A DNA stretch of 64,000 nt from contig JAZRAG010000075.1 in assembly GCA_045634445.1 (NCBI GenBank), positions 1 to 64,000 of the forward strand, written 5' to 3'. A model generated the notes under the pieces. The model made no database searches and was not told the DNA's origin. It saw only the letters and a list, made by a program, of their open reading frames with translations. Made by a program: the position numbers and the translations under genes. Below are positions 42,871-51,775 of this stretch, in pieces (positions within the stretch are counted from its first letter, which is position 1; every line of letters begins with the position of its first letter). This DNA is from Spyradenecus sp045634445. Its GTDB lineage: Bacteria; Verrucomicrobiota; Kiritimatiellia; RFP12; DVOR01.

Positions 42871-43944
42871 ATGGAATTCGCAAATCTCGTTGCGTGGCTT
42901 CCTTGCGTAGGCCAGTGGATCGCGGCTATTTTTGCGATGGCCTTTGGTATGTGGGTCTTAACCAAGAGTGCGGACCTCTTTGTTGAAGGCGCAGTAGCGC
43001 TTGCAACGCGCCTTAAAATGCCCGCATTGCTTGTGGGCTTCATCATCGTAGGATTTGGCACAAGCGCGCCCGAAATGTTAGTTTCTGCGCTTGCAGCGGC
43101 ACAGGGCTCCACGCCGTTGTCGCTTGGAAATGCCTACGGAAGCAACATCACGAATGTGCTATTGATTTTAGGCGTGTCGATGTTGGTGGCGCCGATTGTG
43201 CTTCATCGCGCAGCGCTTCGCCGCGATGTGCCCTTTTTGCTGGGCATTATCGCCTTGTTCTTCCTCTTGGGTTTGAATGGTTTTTCACGCTTAGACGGCA
43301 TTATTCTGGTGAGCGTCTTTTTGCTCTTTTTGGGTTGGCAGATTGGGATGGTGTTTCATCAACGTAAGACTGGCACTGTCAATGCGGAAGAAGAAATCGC
43401 GCAAGATGCTGAAAAGTCAATGGGCATCATCCTTTCGCAGACCTTTGGTGGTTTAGGATTGCTCTTGCTTTCTTCTCAGATTTTGGTGAGTGCGGCTTGT
43501 TTTATGGCGAATCGTGCGGCTGCAGCGGCTGGAATTACGCCTGAAGCTGCAGAACTCATCGTAGGCGTTACGATTGTGGCACTGGGTACTTCTTTACCTG
43601 AATTGATGGCATCTGTCGCTGCAATGCGTCATGGACAACCCGACATCGCGCTTGGCAATGTGGTGGGGTCAAACTGCTTTAACATTTGTATTGTGGCAGG
43701 GTTGGCATTGATTATTCGCCCAACGGTGGGTGAGAGTGTGCCTTCTGCATTGATGGTGCGTGATCCTTTGATTATGTTGGGGACGACTCTTTTGCTTGCT
43801 TGCTGCGGTTGGGGCGCGTGGGCGCTCTTGAATCGACGCGGGAAGCGTGGCGAGGCGATTACTTTGACGCGTTGGTGGGGGGTACTTTACCTCGCCCTTT
43901 GGATTGGCTATACCTTGCTTGCGGTGTGTTGCACGCGCGATTAA
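42871..43944 (+). CDS. Calcium/sodium antiporter, CaCA family (YrbG-like)
   Basis: 357 residues, about ten membrane helices in two inverted halves. Alpha-repeats: VGFGTSAPEMLVSALAA with GNAYGSNITNVLLILG, and VALGTSLPELMASVAA with GNVVGSNCFNICIVAG. Start ATG 42871 directly follows prmA with GGAGG 6 nt upstream. Ion preference is inferred from family only. Confidence 0.93.
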   Translation: MEFANLVAWLPCVGQWIAAIFAMAFGMWVLTKSADLFVEGAVALATRLKMPALLVGFIIVGFGTSAPEMLVSALAAAQGSTPLSLGNAYGSNITNVLLILGVSMLVAPIVLHRAALRRDVPFLLGIIALFFLLGLNGFSRLDGIILVSVFLLFLGWQIGMVFHQRKTGTVNAEEEIAQDAEKSMGIILSQTFGGLGLLLLSSQILVSAACFMANRAAAAAGITPEAAELIVGVTIVALGTSLPELMASVAAMRHGQPDIALGNVVGSNCFNICIVAGLALIIRPTVGESVPSALMVRDPLIMLGTTLLLACCGWGAWALLNRRGKRGEAITLTRWWGVLYLALWIGYTLLAVCCTRD

Positions 43945-43977
43945 GGGACTCTGTTAGAAGTGAGCGATTAGAAGACG

Positions 43978-44508
43978 ATGAGCCTTTTTTTAATCATTCT
44001 TGAGTTGTTTATCTTTACGTGCATTCCAGCATTAGAACTGCGCTTCTCCATTCCGATGGGATTTTTCGCTTTAAAGACCGAGGCGGGCGTTCCTTTAGAT
44101 TGGTGGTGGGTGGCAATTATTTGCACGGTGGCAAACATCATCTTAGGCATTGGTGTGTATGAGATACTTTTGCCTATTTTGCGCTTTATGTGCCGCTTTA
44201 AGTGGTTCGCAGATAAACTTTGGAAGCATGTAGAAGTGCGTCGCGATAAGTTGCGCCCAGTAGTAGAGAAGTATGGCGAATGGGGCTTGGCGCTCTTTAT
44301 TGGCGTGCCACTTCCTGGAACGGGCGCAGTGACAGGTGCAGCGGGGGCCTTTTTGCTTGGATTTAAGCGTTCGCGCTTTTACATTGCGAACATCGTGGGC
44401 GTTCTTATCGCAGCGATTTGCGTGACGGCGCTTTGCCTTTTGATTCAAAATGGCGTGGTGGCAGAAGATTCCTTCTTACGGACGCTCTTTATCAAAGACG
44501 TGCATTAA
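43978..44508 (+). CDS. Small multidrug-export family membrane protein (COG2426)
   Basis: 176 residues, about four membrane helices. Matches the family opening FIFTCIPALELRFSIPMGFF and the signature GVPLPGTGAVTGAAGAFLLG. The export function in the family name is weakly supported. Last gene before a terminator. Confidence 0.85.
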   Translation: MSLFLIILELFIFTCIPALELRFSIPMGFFALKTEAGVPLDWWWVAIICTVANIILGIGVYEILLPILRFMCRFKWFADKLWKHVEVRRDKLRPVVEKYGEWGLALFIGVPLPGTGAVTGAAGAFLLGFKRSRFYIANIVGVLIAAICVTALCLLIQNGVVAEDSFLRTLFIKDVH

Positions 44509-44530
44509 AGGCGAAAGTCTCGTGTAATAC

Positions 44531-44563
44531 GACCGCTCGGCGCACGCTGAGCGGTTCTTTTTT
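44531..44563 (+). terminator. Terminator of the rpmH-to-44508 run
   Basis: ACCGCTC, GGCGCACGCT, GAGCGGT, then TTCTTTTTT. Confidence 0.88.
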
Positions 44564-44632
44564 GGGTGTTGATGTACGTATTTTTGGGTGCACAGTGGGG
44601 AATGCATTTCGCAAAAGAAATGCTTTTCTACC

Positions 44633-44661
44633 TTGCGCTTCAGTTTAATTGGTGGTATGCT
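44633..44661 (+). promoter_or_regulatory. Promoter of the 44705 lipoprotein gene
   Basis: TTGCGC (44633-44638), 17 nt, TATGCT (44656-44661). Confidence 0.5.
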
Positions 44662-44704
44662 TTAAGTAGTATTATTTGAGTACTCTCTGGCAAAGGAGCC
44701 AACT

Positions 44705-45352
44705 ATGGATTTTCTAAAGACGTTTTCTCTCTTCGCAACGGTTGCAGCAGTGATTTCTTTGACGGGTTGCCAGCAGGCAAAGACTGTAAAAACGCAAGAG
44801 CCTGTATCTGCTGGAGAGACTGCTACGCAGGCTCAGGATACGTTGGCTGCATGGCTCGCAGAGGCCAAGGAACCTACAGTGGTGGCATGTTCTGTTAGCC
44901 GTGATATAGCGCCGACGGCTGTGGATGGCTTTAATACGATTGCTGAGAAGGTTGCTGCGATTTATCAGGCTGTCTATGCCGAAGCTCAAGAAACGGCCAC
45001 GGCACGTGATTCTGGCGATGTGATGGCCGATGCAGTGCTTGCAAAGGTCGCAGAGGGCGTTGCAAATGGCGAAACTTCTGTTGATTGGAAGTCTGCTGCA
45101 CAAGATGCCGTGATCTCCAATTATCAGGAAACGGTGAAGGCGATTGAAGAACAGCGTAAGACTTTGGCAGATTATTCGGTTTCGTTGAAGTCTGAGCCCT
45201 CTGTTGCCGCAATCACGAATGGCGTTGAGAAGACCTCAGTTTTGATTAAGATGGGTAAGGATACCGCGGAATTGGGTCGTCAATTGAAGGCCGCAGGTGA
45301 AGGCGCTTCTGCGATTCGTATGCGTCGCATCTCTACCGCACTTGGAAAATAA
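44705..45352 (+). CDS. Lipoprotein of unknown function
   Basis: 215 residues. Lipobox ISLTGCQQ (Cys about 22), followed by a mostly helical, Ala/Glu/Thr-rich protein without recognisable domain (TIAEKVAAIYQAVYAEAQET; VIKAIEEQ-like helices). Ribosome site AAAGGAG. Single gene with its own promoter; array E follows its stop. Role unknown. Confidence 0.8.
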   Translation: MDFLKTFSLFATVAAVISLTGCQQAKTVKTQEPVSAGETATQAQDTLAAWLAEAKEPTVVACSVSRDIAPTAVDGFNTIAEKVAAIYQAVYAEAQETATARDSGDVMADAVLAKVAEGVANGETSVDWKSAAQDAVISNYQETVKAIEEQRKTLADYSVSLKSEPSVAAITNGVEKTSVLIKMGKDTAELGRQLKAAGEGASAIRMRRISTALGK

Positions 45353-45362
45353 GCCCGTTTTG

Positions 45363-45450
45363 AATAAGGGTTGAATTAACCCTAAAAAGCACTGCTTTTA
45401 AAATTAAATAAGGGTTGAATCGCAAGGCAATTAAAGCCTTTTCATTTGGC
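45363..45450. repeat. Array of four 22-nt units (array E)
   Basis: Units begin at 45363, 45385, 45407 and 45429. Units 1 and 3 share AATAAGGGTTGAAT; unit 2 is AAAAGCACTGCTTTTA; unit 4 AATTAAAGCCTTTTC. Lies in the gap between the lipoprotein gene and the glycosyltransferase gene on the same strand. Confidence 0.7.
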
Positions 45451-45509
45451 CTTGCAAATCGCCTGTAAAAAGGTGTTTTATCCTTAGTTTAAAAGGTCTG
45501 GGGGAATCA

Positions 45510-46694
45510 ATGGCCAAACTCCTCATTTACAAGGATTATTTTCGTTCTGGACGCGGTGCCGACCGCGCAACTGCGACCTTGGCGAATGCAATGGCTGCGC
45601 GTGGATATGACGTGCATGTCGTCACGTTACAGCCCGCAAAAGAACCTTTCTCTGTGACATTCGCTCCAGCGGTAACTTGCCATTGTCTCCCGAACCCAAA
45701 ACGCCCCTTTGCGCGACAACTGAATAAGTGGTTGCTTACTTCTGCTGTAGGTGAACGCATCCTTGCGCGTTGCTTTCCGAAGTTGGATATTGTGCGCGTT
45801 GTTTCAAAGCGTTTGCAAGCGATGATTGAGCGTATTGCACCAGATGTAGTGGTGGCGGCAGGGACGAATGAATGCGTGGACATTCTACTCGCAGGCCCCA
45901 TCCCAGCGCCTGTAGTAACGATGTTTCATGTGTTCCCGCCAGAGTGTTTCCGCAAGAATAAGTTCCGTCGCGTTTCTCGGTTAAAGGTCGTTTTGCAGCA
46001 TGTGGCGGAGTGTCAGGTGTTGCTGCCCTCGCATTGCGAGACTTTGCGTCCATATACAACTGCGCCGATTACTGCGATTGGGAATGGGGTGTCATATCCT
46101 GCAGACGAGGCTTTGCCAAGTGTGACTTCGCGCGACAAGAGCATTGTCTATGTAGCCTACTTCTCAAAGGATAAGAATCACCTCGAATTATTAGACGCAT
46201 TTGCGCGTTTAAATGCTCCAGATTGGACGCTTCACCTTTATGGAAGCGGTACGCCAGAGTGGGAAACGCGTTTGAAGACGCGTGCAGAAGAACTCGGCAT
46301 TACCGCGCGCGTTCGTTTTATGGGAATTACGCACACGCCGCGCCCAATCTTATTGCGCGCCGGGATCTGCGCATTTGCATCCAAGGTGGAAGGGTTTGGC
46401 TTGGCACTTGCAGAAGCGATGTGGTGTGGCTTACCTTGCGTGGGCTTTAAGCATGCTCCAGGCGTGAATGAATTGATTACTCACGAGGCAAATGGCTTGC
46501 TCGCAGAGGATGGCGCAGAAGCCTACGCAGCACAGTTGCAGCGTCTGATTGATGATGAAAGTTTACGTGACCATTTAGGCGAAGTCGCCGCACGAACTGC
46601 ACGTCGCACATGGTCGCAAGCAACCGTTGAGCAACAATGGGACGATTTATTCCAACGCAATATGCATAAAGCTACGAACGCAACTGAAGCGTAA
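45510..46694 (+). CDS. Glycosyltransferase, GT4-type (GT-B fold)
   Basis: 394 residues. N-terminal domain with GRGADRATATLANAMAARGY (acceptor side Gly-rich loop), C-terminal donor domain with SKDKNHLELLDAFARL, LHLYGSGTPEWE and the EX7E block EGFGLALAEAMWCGLPCVGF. Cytosolic or membrane-peripheral, probably for envelope polysaccharide or LPS core; no sugar specificity can be given. Start ATG 45510 preceded by GGGGGAAT. Confidence 0.88.
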   Translation: MAKLLIYKDYFRSGRGADRATATLANAMAARGYDVHVVTLQPAKEPFSVTFAPAVTCHCLPNPKRPFARQLNKWLLTSAVGERILARCFPKLDIVRVVSKRLQAMIERIAPDVVVAAGTNECVDILLAGPIPAPVVTMFHVFPPECFRKNKFRRVSRLKVVLQHVAECQVLLPSHCETLRPYTTAPITAIGNGVSYPADEALPSVTSRDKSIVYVAYFSKDKNHLELLDAFARLNAPDWTLHLYGSGTPEWETRLKTRAEELGITARVRFMGITHTPRPILLRAGICAFASKVEGFGLALAEAMWCGLPCVGFKHAPGVNELITHEANGLLAEDGAEAYAAQLQRLIDDESLRDHLGEVAARTARRTWSQATVEQQWDDLFQRNMHKATNATEA

Positions 46695-46700
46695 TCGCAA

Positions 46701-46788
46701 AAAACGTATTTTAAATCGGCTTAATTACCCCTGAAAACGCCTTTAATAAAGGTTTTTCTCAGGGGTAAACCCTTATTTATGAGGGTTT
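46701..46788. repeat. Degenerate 22-nt units with hairpins (array F)
   Basis: A-starts at 46701, 46723, 46745 and 46767 keep the 22-nt step (AAAACGTATTTT, AATTACCCC, AATAAAGGTTTTTC, AAACCCTTATTT). Two units fold: CCCCTGA...TCAGGGG with an inner CCTTT/AAAGG stem (46728-46765), and AAACCCT...AGGGTTT (46767-46788), which look like terminators of the glycosyltransferase gene. Confidence 0.5.
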
Positions 46789-46833
46789 TAGAGAGGAAAA
46801 GTTAAAAAAAGCCCTTTAAATCAACTTTTCTGC

Positions 46834-46862
46834 TTGATTTTTTTAAATTAAAAATCCATAAT
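46834..46862 (+). promoter_or_regulatory. Promoter of HU-like gene
   Basis: TTGATT (46834-46839), 17 A/T-rich nt, CATAAT (46857-46862). Leader about 50 nt. Confidence 0.55.
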
Positions 46863-46919
46863 AAGAGCATATTCGGCGGATGACCTGCCGGACAAACACA
46901 ATCAAGGAGTTATTCCCCC

Positions 46920-47225
46920 ATGGCTAAGAAGACGACTGCCAAGCCGATGACCAAGGCTGCAATGATCGATGCACTCGCTAAGGACACTGGTTTCACCAAG
47001 GTGACCATTGAAGAAGTTTACGGTGCAATCCTCGCTCTCACCGCTAAGGAAACCAAGAAGGTTGGCGCCTTCACCCTTCCTGGCCTCGGCAAGTTCGCTG
47101 TCGTTCAGCGCAAGGCTCGCATGGGCCGCAACCCCGCCACCAAGGAAGCAATGAAGATTCCCGCCAAGAAGGCTGTGAAGTTCACCGTTTCCAAGTTGGT
47201 GAAGGACAAGGTCCTCGGCAAGTAA
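46920..47225 (+). CDS. HU-family DNA-binding protein
   Basis: 101 residues. Nucleoid protein that bends DNA as a dimer. N-terminal basic tail (MAKKTTAKP), dimerisation helices (MTKAAMIDALAKDTG), LPGLGKFAVVQRKARMGRNP (beta-arm with the RxGRNP tip) and PAKKAVKFTVSKLVKDKV. C-ending codons like pckG, implying high expression. AAGGAG lies 9 nt before the ATG. Confidence 0.93.
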   Translation: MAKKTTAKPMTKAAMIDALAKDTGFTKVTIEEVYGAILALTAKETKKVGAFTLPGLGKFAVVQRKARMGRNPATKEAMKIPAKKAVKFTVSKLVKDKVLGK

Positions 47226-47245
47226 GCTTTAGCTGAAATGCATTT

Positions 47246-47280
47246 AGCAGGCATGGAGCAATCCGTGCCTGTTATTTTAT
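47246..47280 (+). terminator. Terminator of HU gene
   Basis: CAGGCATGGA, GCAA loop, TCCGTGCCTG, then TTATTTTAT. Confidence 0.85.
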
Positions 47281-47760
47281 ATTTAAATCAAATGGAAATA
47301 TATTTTGAATAGCGAAAACAGAAATCAGTTACAATTTACCTGCAATTGGCATGTAGTATTTTGTTAAAGAAATCACGCATGTGTCGTTTATGCGGGTATT
47401 GAATAATGCGACACTCTAAAGATTAAAATTTAAAGTGTATTGGTTGTTAATGGACCATTATGAAATAGTTAAAGGAATCAGCTAATTAGAAATATTGACG
47501 CGTGGAATGTAAAAGTAATACTTGACGTGCACTTTTACTGACGCTTTGAATGTAAAAATGTTAGATTTTTGTTAGAAATATTCATATAGATGTGTGAGTT
47601 GGCGATTAAAGAAAGTAATAAATCATTGAAAATATAAGGAGTTATTAACATCTTAATGGTTTAGAATAAAGTGATGTAAAATAAAGAAAGATGTTGTAGT
47701 ATTTACGATGAGTGTGTTAGAATACTTTCGAAATGAAGATGATTATGTGAAGAAGGCTGT
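47281..47760. other. AT-rich 480-nt gap without a gene
   Basis: No credible open frame, tRNA or strong hairpin seen. TAGAAT near 47718 may be the -10 of the downstream acyltransferase gene. Visibly more AT-rich than the coding DNA around it. Confidence 0.5.
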
Positions 47761-48678
47761 ATGAAAAAAGTCATTTCTTACATTTACTATTTATTGGTTG
47801 CGGGCTTGTGGAATCTTTATCGATTGATTCCTATCTCGTGGACGTATCGAATCGGCTGGGGTATTGCCGTTGGTTCGTTTGCGCTTTGCCGTAAATCAAA
47901 ACGTGCGCTCGTGGCGATTGATAATGTAATTATTGCAGGTCTCGCAAAGACGCGTAGAGAAGCGTATTATATCGCTCGTAACTCGTTGGGTCATTTCGTT
48001 GGTCATATTTGTGAGGCATTGCGTGCGCCGCGCCTCGTGACGCATGATAACTGGCGTGAGTATGTCTCTGTGGAAGTTTCTCCTGCGTCACAGAAGGTAC
48101 TCTTTGAAGAAAAGAAGCCCTATGTTTTGGCTACGGGCCACTTGGGTGCATGGGAAGCTGCCATTGTAGCACTTACGAGCGTGCGCCCGTTGTTGGCCGT
48201 GGCTCGCATGATGGACAACCCTTATATCCAGCGCTTCTTAAATCGCAATAATTTCCGTGGCGGCGCTACGATTATTCCGAAAAGCCGTGGATTCTCAAGC
48301 TCGGTTATTCGTCAATGGCAAGAATCCAATGCTGCGTTGGCAATTTTGTTTGATCAACACGCCTCTCATGGCGCACCTGTAACTTTCTTTGGCAACCCTG
48401 TTTCGGTGTATACCTCTCCTGCACGCTTGAGTTATAAGACTAATAGCCCGATTATCGTGGGTGGGTTCTTGCGCGCAGGCTTCAAGAAGTACAGAATGGT
48501 GGTTGTCGGTGATCCGATTTACCCAGACCTTTCAAAGCCACAAGATCAAGCAATCCAAGAATTGACTGCTGAATGTATCTCGCGCTTGGAAAAGGTTATT
48601 GCGATGGCTCCTGATCAGTATTTGTGGTTGCATCGCCGTTTCCGTGGGATCCCTGTTCCCGAAGTTCCTGAAAAATGA
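47761..48678 (+). CDS. Lysophospholipid/lipid A acyltransferase, LpxL-HtrB type
   Basis: 305 residues. One N-terminal membrane helix; acyltransferase motif ATGHLGAWE (HX4E), ILFDQHASHGAPVTFFG, and the terminal QYLWLHRRFRG of the family. Adds secondary acyl chains to lipid A, so the cell very likely has LPS. ATGA overlap with the HNH gene. Confidence 0.9.
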   Translation: MKKVISYIYYLLVAGLWNLYRLIPISWTYRIGWGIAVGSFALCRKSKRALVAIDNVIIAGLAKTRREAYYIARNSLGHFVGHICEALRAPRLVTHDNWREYVSVEVSPASQKVLFEEKKPYVLATGHLGAWEAAIVALTSVRPLLAVARMMDNPYIQRFLNRNNFRGGATIIPKSRGFSSSVIRQWQESNAALAILFDQHASHGAPVTFFGNPVSVYTSPARLSYKTNSPIIVGGFLRAGFKKYRMVVVGDPIYPDLSKPQDQAIQELTAECISRLEKVIAMAPDQYLWLHRRFRGIPVPEVPEK

Positions 48679-48998
48679 GTGGTTGGTATCAACCCGTAGA
48701 TGATGCTCACGTCCGTCGAGAACGTACACGGGCGCGTCAATTGCGTGCATCTCCATGGTGGAAGTCGCAATTGGCAAAGGGGCTTTGTTATCATTGTGGG
48801 AAATCTTTTCCGCCAAATGAATTGACGATGGATCATTTGATTCCGGTGGCGCGTGGCGGCACTTCCACAAAGGGGAATGTTGTGCCTGCGTGCTTTGCAT
48901 GTAATCAAGCGAAGGCTGCTCAAATGCCTGCGGAGCAGATTTTAGAGTCGCTAGGCTTTGATGATGACGATTTCCCGCCAGAGATGTATGATTTATAA
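48675..48998 (+). CDS. HNH endonuclease-domain protein
   Basis: 107 residues. Single HNH domain: CYHCGKSFPPNELTMDHLIP (first Cys pair and DH), GGTSTKGNVVPACFACNQAK (Asn and second Cys pair), with a short basic N-terminus and acidic tail (DDDDF). Cellular role unknown; restriction or repair are possible. Overlaps the acyltransferase by 4 nt. Confidence 0.88.
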   Translation: MSGWYQPVDDAHVRRERTRARQLRASPWWKSQLAKGLCYHCGKSFPPNELTMDHLIPVARGGTSTKGNVVPACFACNQAKAAQMPAEQILESLGFDDDDFPPEMYDL

Positions 48999-49043
48999 AA
49001 AGGTTTTCTGTTTCTTTTGGGTTAAAGACTTTACAGTTAAAAC

Positions 49044-49071
49044 AAAAAGCTCGATGGTGAACATCGAGCTT
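49044..49071 (+). terminator. Terminator after HNH gene
   Basis: AAAAGCTCGATG, GTGAA, CATCGAGCTTTT, then more T. Confidence 0.92.
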
Positions 49072-49161
49072 TTTTGTTTTGAAAGATGAAATAAGCTTAT
49101 TTTAAAGGTGTAATTACAGCTCTAAATTTGCTTATTCAAATCAATCGTTGAATGGACGAAC

Positions 49162-49965
49162 TTATTCGTAGGCTTCTGCTGGAGCAGGGTAGGAGCCATT
49201 ACCAACGGAGGACGCGTAGTCACTCAGTGCGTTTTGGACAGCTTCGCCGAGATTAGCAAAGCGACGAACAAACTTCGCAAGACGGTTTTGGTTGAGGCCT
49301 AAGAGGTCTTGCCACACTAAGATTTGGGCATCGGTGTCAGGGCCTGCGCCAATGCCAATCACAGGAATTGAGAGCGCAGCTGCGACCTTCGCACCGAGTG
49401 CGGAAGGGATGCATTCAACCACTAATGCAAAGCAACCTGCAGCTTCAAGCATTTTGGCTTCTTCAATGAGGCGGTTTGCTGCGTCTTCATCGCGTCCTTG
49501 TACGCGGAAACCCATCGCAAGGCAGGATTGCGGCGTGAGGCCTAAATGGCCGCAAACGGGGATGCCAGCATCAACCAAGCGACGAATCAAAGGCGCGCAG
49601 CGTTCGCCGCCTTCTAATTTTACGGCGTCTGCTCCACCTTCTTGGATAAGACGGACGGCATTGCGGAACCCTTCGTCGTCATTTGCTTGATAGGAGCCAA
49701 ACGGCATATCCACGAGTAAGAGCGAATTCTTGAGCACGCGTCCAACGCATTGAGCATGGTAGACGACGTGATCAACGGTGACGGGCAGGGCCGTATCGTG
49801 GCCCTGCATCACGTTCCCAAGGGAGTCGCCCACCAAGACAAGCGGGAATGCGTCGCAATCCATCGCCTCAATCAGTGCCGCGCTTGTGGCGTCATAGCAG
49901 GTGACGGTGGCGAATTTACGCTTACCTTTGAGGGCGCGGATTTTGCTTGGCGTCCAATTACGCAT
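49162..49965 (-). CDS. panB: 3-methyl-2-oxobutanoate hydroxymethyltransferase
   Basis: 267 residues. First step of pantothenate synthesis: ketoisovalerate + methylene-THF gives ketopantoate. VTCYDATSAALIE, LVGDSLGNVMQGHDTALPVT (metal Asp), DMPFGSY, AVKLEGG, GHLGLTPQS and IPVIGIGAGPDTDAQILV. Follows fhs by 12 nt; both use one-carbon folates. Confidence 0.95.
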   Translation of the reverse strand: MRNWTPSKIRALKGKRKFATVTCYDATSAALIEAMDCDAFPLVLVGDSLGNVMQGHDTALPVTVDHVVYHAQCVGRVLKNSLLLVDMPFGSYQANDDEGFRNAVRLIQEGGADAVKLEGGERCAPLIRRLVDAGIPVCGHLGLTPQSCLAMGFRVQGRDEDAANRLIEEAKMLEAAGCFALVVECIPSALGAKVAAALSIPVIGIGAGPDTDAQILVWQDLLGLNQNRLAKFVRRFANLGEAVQNALSDYASSVGNGSYPAPAEAYE

Positions 49966-49977
49966 GATTTAACCCTC

Positions 49978-51747
49978 TTAGAAGAGTCCCTTAACCTTGC
50001 CAGTTTCTGCATCAACGTCAACACGACGATACGCCGGGTTTGCGGAAGTGCCAGGCATGAGCATGATCTTGCCAGAGACGGGGACGATGAAGCCTGCACC
50101 CTGATAGATGAGGATGTCCTGCACTTTGAGGCGCCAGCCTGTCGGGCGGCCAATCTTCGTGGCATCGTCAGAGATGGAGTACTGGGTCTTTGCCATGCAG
50201 ATGGGGAGGTTTGCAGTTTCGGGATTGGCTTCAAATGCCTTCAACTTTTCGAGTGCTGCGGGTTCATAGTCCACACCGTCGCCGCCGTAAACTTCCTTAA
50301 CCTGCTTTTCAATGCGTGTGGAGAGCGGTTCGGAGAGGTCGCAGAGGAATTGGAAGTCCACGGGATCTTCGCAAGCGGCAATGACCTGCTGAGCGAGTTC
50401 TTCGGCACCTTCACCACCCTTTTCCCAATGCTTGGAGAGGGCAAAACGGCAACCTGCTTCTTCGGTGATTTGCTTGACGAGTGCGACTTCTGCATCGGTA
50501 TCGGTGTAGAAGTGGTTCAAGCACACCACAGGGCGAATGCCTGCGCGACGGATAATGTCGATGTGTGCGAGCAAGTTGGTGCGGCAACCAGCTTCAAGGA
50601 GTTCAAGATTTTCCTTCGTATAAGCTTCGTCAAGCGGAGTGCCAGGCTTGACGTCTGGGCCGCCGCCATGGCGCTTGAGTGCGCGAACGGTTGCTACGAG
50701 CACCACTGCATCGGGCTTGAGACCAGAGCAACGGCACTTGATGTTCCAGAACTTTTCAAAGCCCATATCGGAGGCGAAGCCACTTTCGGTGACAAGGTAG
50801 TCTGCGAGTGCGCAACCCACGCGGTCTGCAACCACAGAGTTCTGGCCGATTGCGATGTTTGCGAAGGGGCCTGCATGCACGAGCACGGGCTGGCCTTCAA
50901 GGGTCTGCATCAAGGTGGGATCGAGTGCGCGGACGAGCCATGCGGTCATTGCACCGCCGACTTCCAAGTCGTCTGCAGTGACGGGTGTGCCGTCCTTGGA
51001 GTAAGCCACGATGATCTTACCAATGCGCTTGCGCAAGTCTGCGAGGTCTGCGGCCACTGCGAGAATAGCCATCACTTCGGAGGCGACAGTGATGTAGAAG
51101 CCGGAGTCCATTTCAAAGCCATTGAGCGTGCCTGCGCCCATGCCAATGCGAATCTGACGCAAACCTTGTGCGCAGAAGTCAAGTGCCCAACGCATCTGCA
51201 CACGTGCAGGGTCAATGTCTAAACGCTTCAAGCCCTTGGAAGCGAGCCATTCATCGTCGTGATTGCGTTCGTGCTGCATGCGTGCATTGAGGGCCACCAT
51301 ACAAAGGTTATTTGCCTTTTCAACGGCGTCAAAGTCACCCGTAAGACCGAGCGAAAGGGGCGTCAACGGAATAACCTGTGCCAAACCGCCGCCAGCAGCG
51401 CCGCCCTTGATGTTGAAGGTGGGGCCGCCAGAGGGCTGACGCAAGGTGCCGCAGCAATTCTTACCCAATCGGCCGAGGCCTTCGAGCAAGCCAACGGTGG
51501 TGGTGGTCTTGCCTTCGCCGAGCGGCGTCGGGGTGATGGCGGTCACATCGATGTACTTTGCCTTCTGCTTGCCGTTGGTGCGCTTGAGAATGGCGCGTGC
51601 ATCAACTTTGGCATAGCTATTGCCGTAGGGGATGAGTTCTTCGGGCAATACACCGAGGCTTTCTGCAATCTTAGCGATGGGCTGCATGGTTTCTTCTGCT
51701 GCTTCAGCAATCTGCCAGTCTTTGAGTTTGGTAGGGTCAAGTTTCAT
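49978..51747 (-). CDS. fhs: Formate-tetrahydrofolate ligase
   Basis: 589 residues. ATP-dependent formation of 10-formyl-THF. P-loop TPTPLGEGKTTTT, NIKGGAAGGGLAQVIP, SEVMAILAVAADLADLRKR, HAGPFANIAIGQNSVVADR, LMPGTSANPAYRRVDVD. In the usual family motif (LHLTGDxHA) two His residues are replaced (LGLTGDFDA), and the segment LRQPSGGPTFN also departs from the norm (LREPSxGPxFG). A divergent but probably active member; activity is not proven. Third gene of cysS-tmk-fhs-panB. Confidence 0.93.
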   Translation of the reverse strand: MKLDPTKLKDWQIAEAAEETMQPIAKIAESLGVLPEELIPYGNSYAKVDARAILKRTNGKQKAKYIDVTAITPTPLGEGKTTTTVGLLEGLGRLGKNCCGTLRQPSGGPTFNIKGGAAGGGLAQVIPLTPLSLGLTGDFDAVEKANNLCMVALNARMQHERNHDDEWLASKGLKRLDIDPARVQMRWALDFCAQGLRQIRIGMGAGTLNGFEMDSGFYITVASEVMAILAVAADLADLRKRIGKIIVAYSKDGTPVTADDLEVGGAMTAWLVRALDPTLMQTLEGQPVLVHAGPFANIAIGQNSVVADRVGCALADYLVTESGFASDMGFEKFWNIKCRCSGLKPDAVVLVATVRALKRHGGGPDVKPGTPLDEAYTKENLELLEAGCRTNLLAHIDIIRRAGIRPVVCLNHFYTDTDAEVALVKQITEEAGCRFALSKHWEKGGEGAEELAQQVIAACEDPVDFQFLCDLSEPLSTRIEKQVKEVYGGDGVDYEPAALEKLKAFEANPETANLPICMAKTQYSISDDATKIGRPTGWRLKVQDILIYQGAGFIVPVSGKIMLMPGTSANPAYRRVDVDAETGKVKGLF

Positions 51748-51775
51748 AGGATTATTTCCGAATCTAGTTTTAAAT

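Noticed and set aside
49750..51222. 490-codon frame opposite fhs and panB
   Set aside because: Crosses two well-identified genes; no ribosome site and no known domain.
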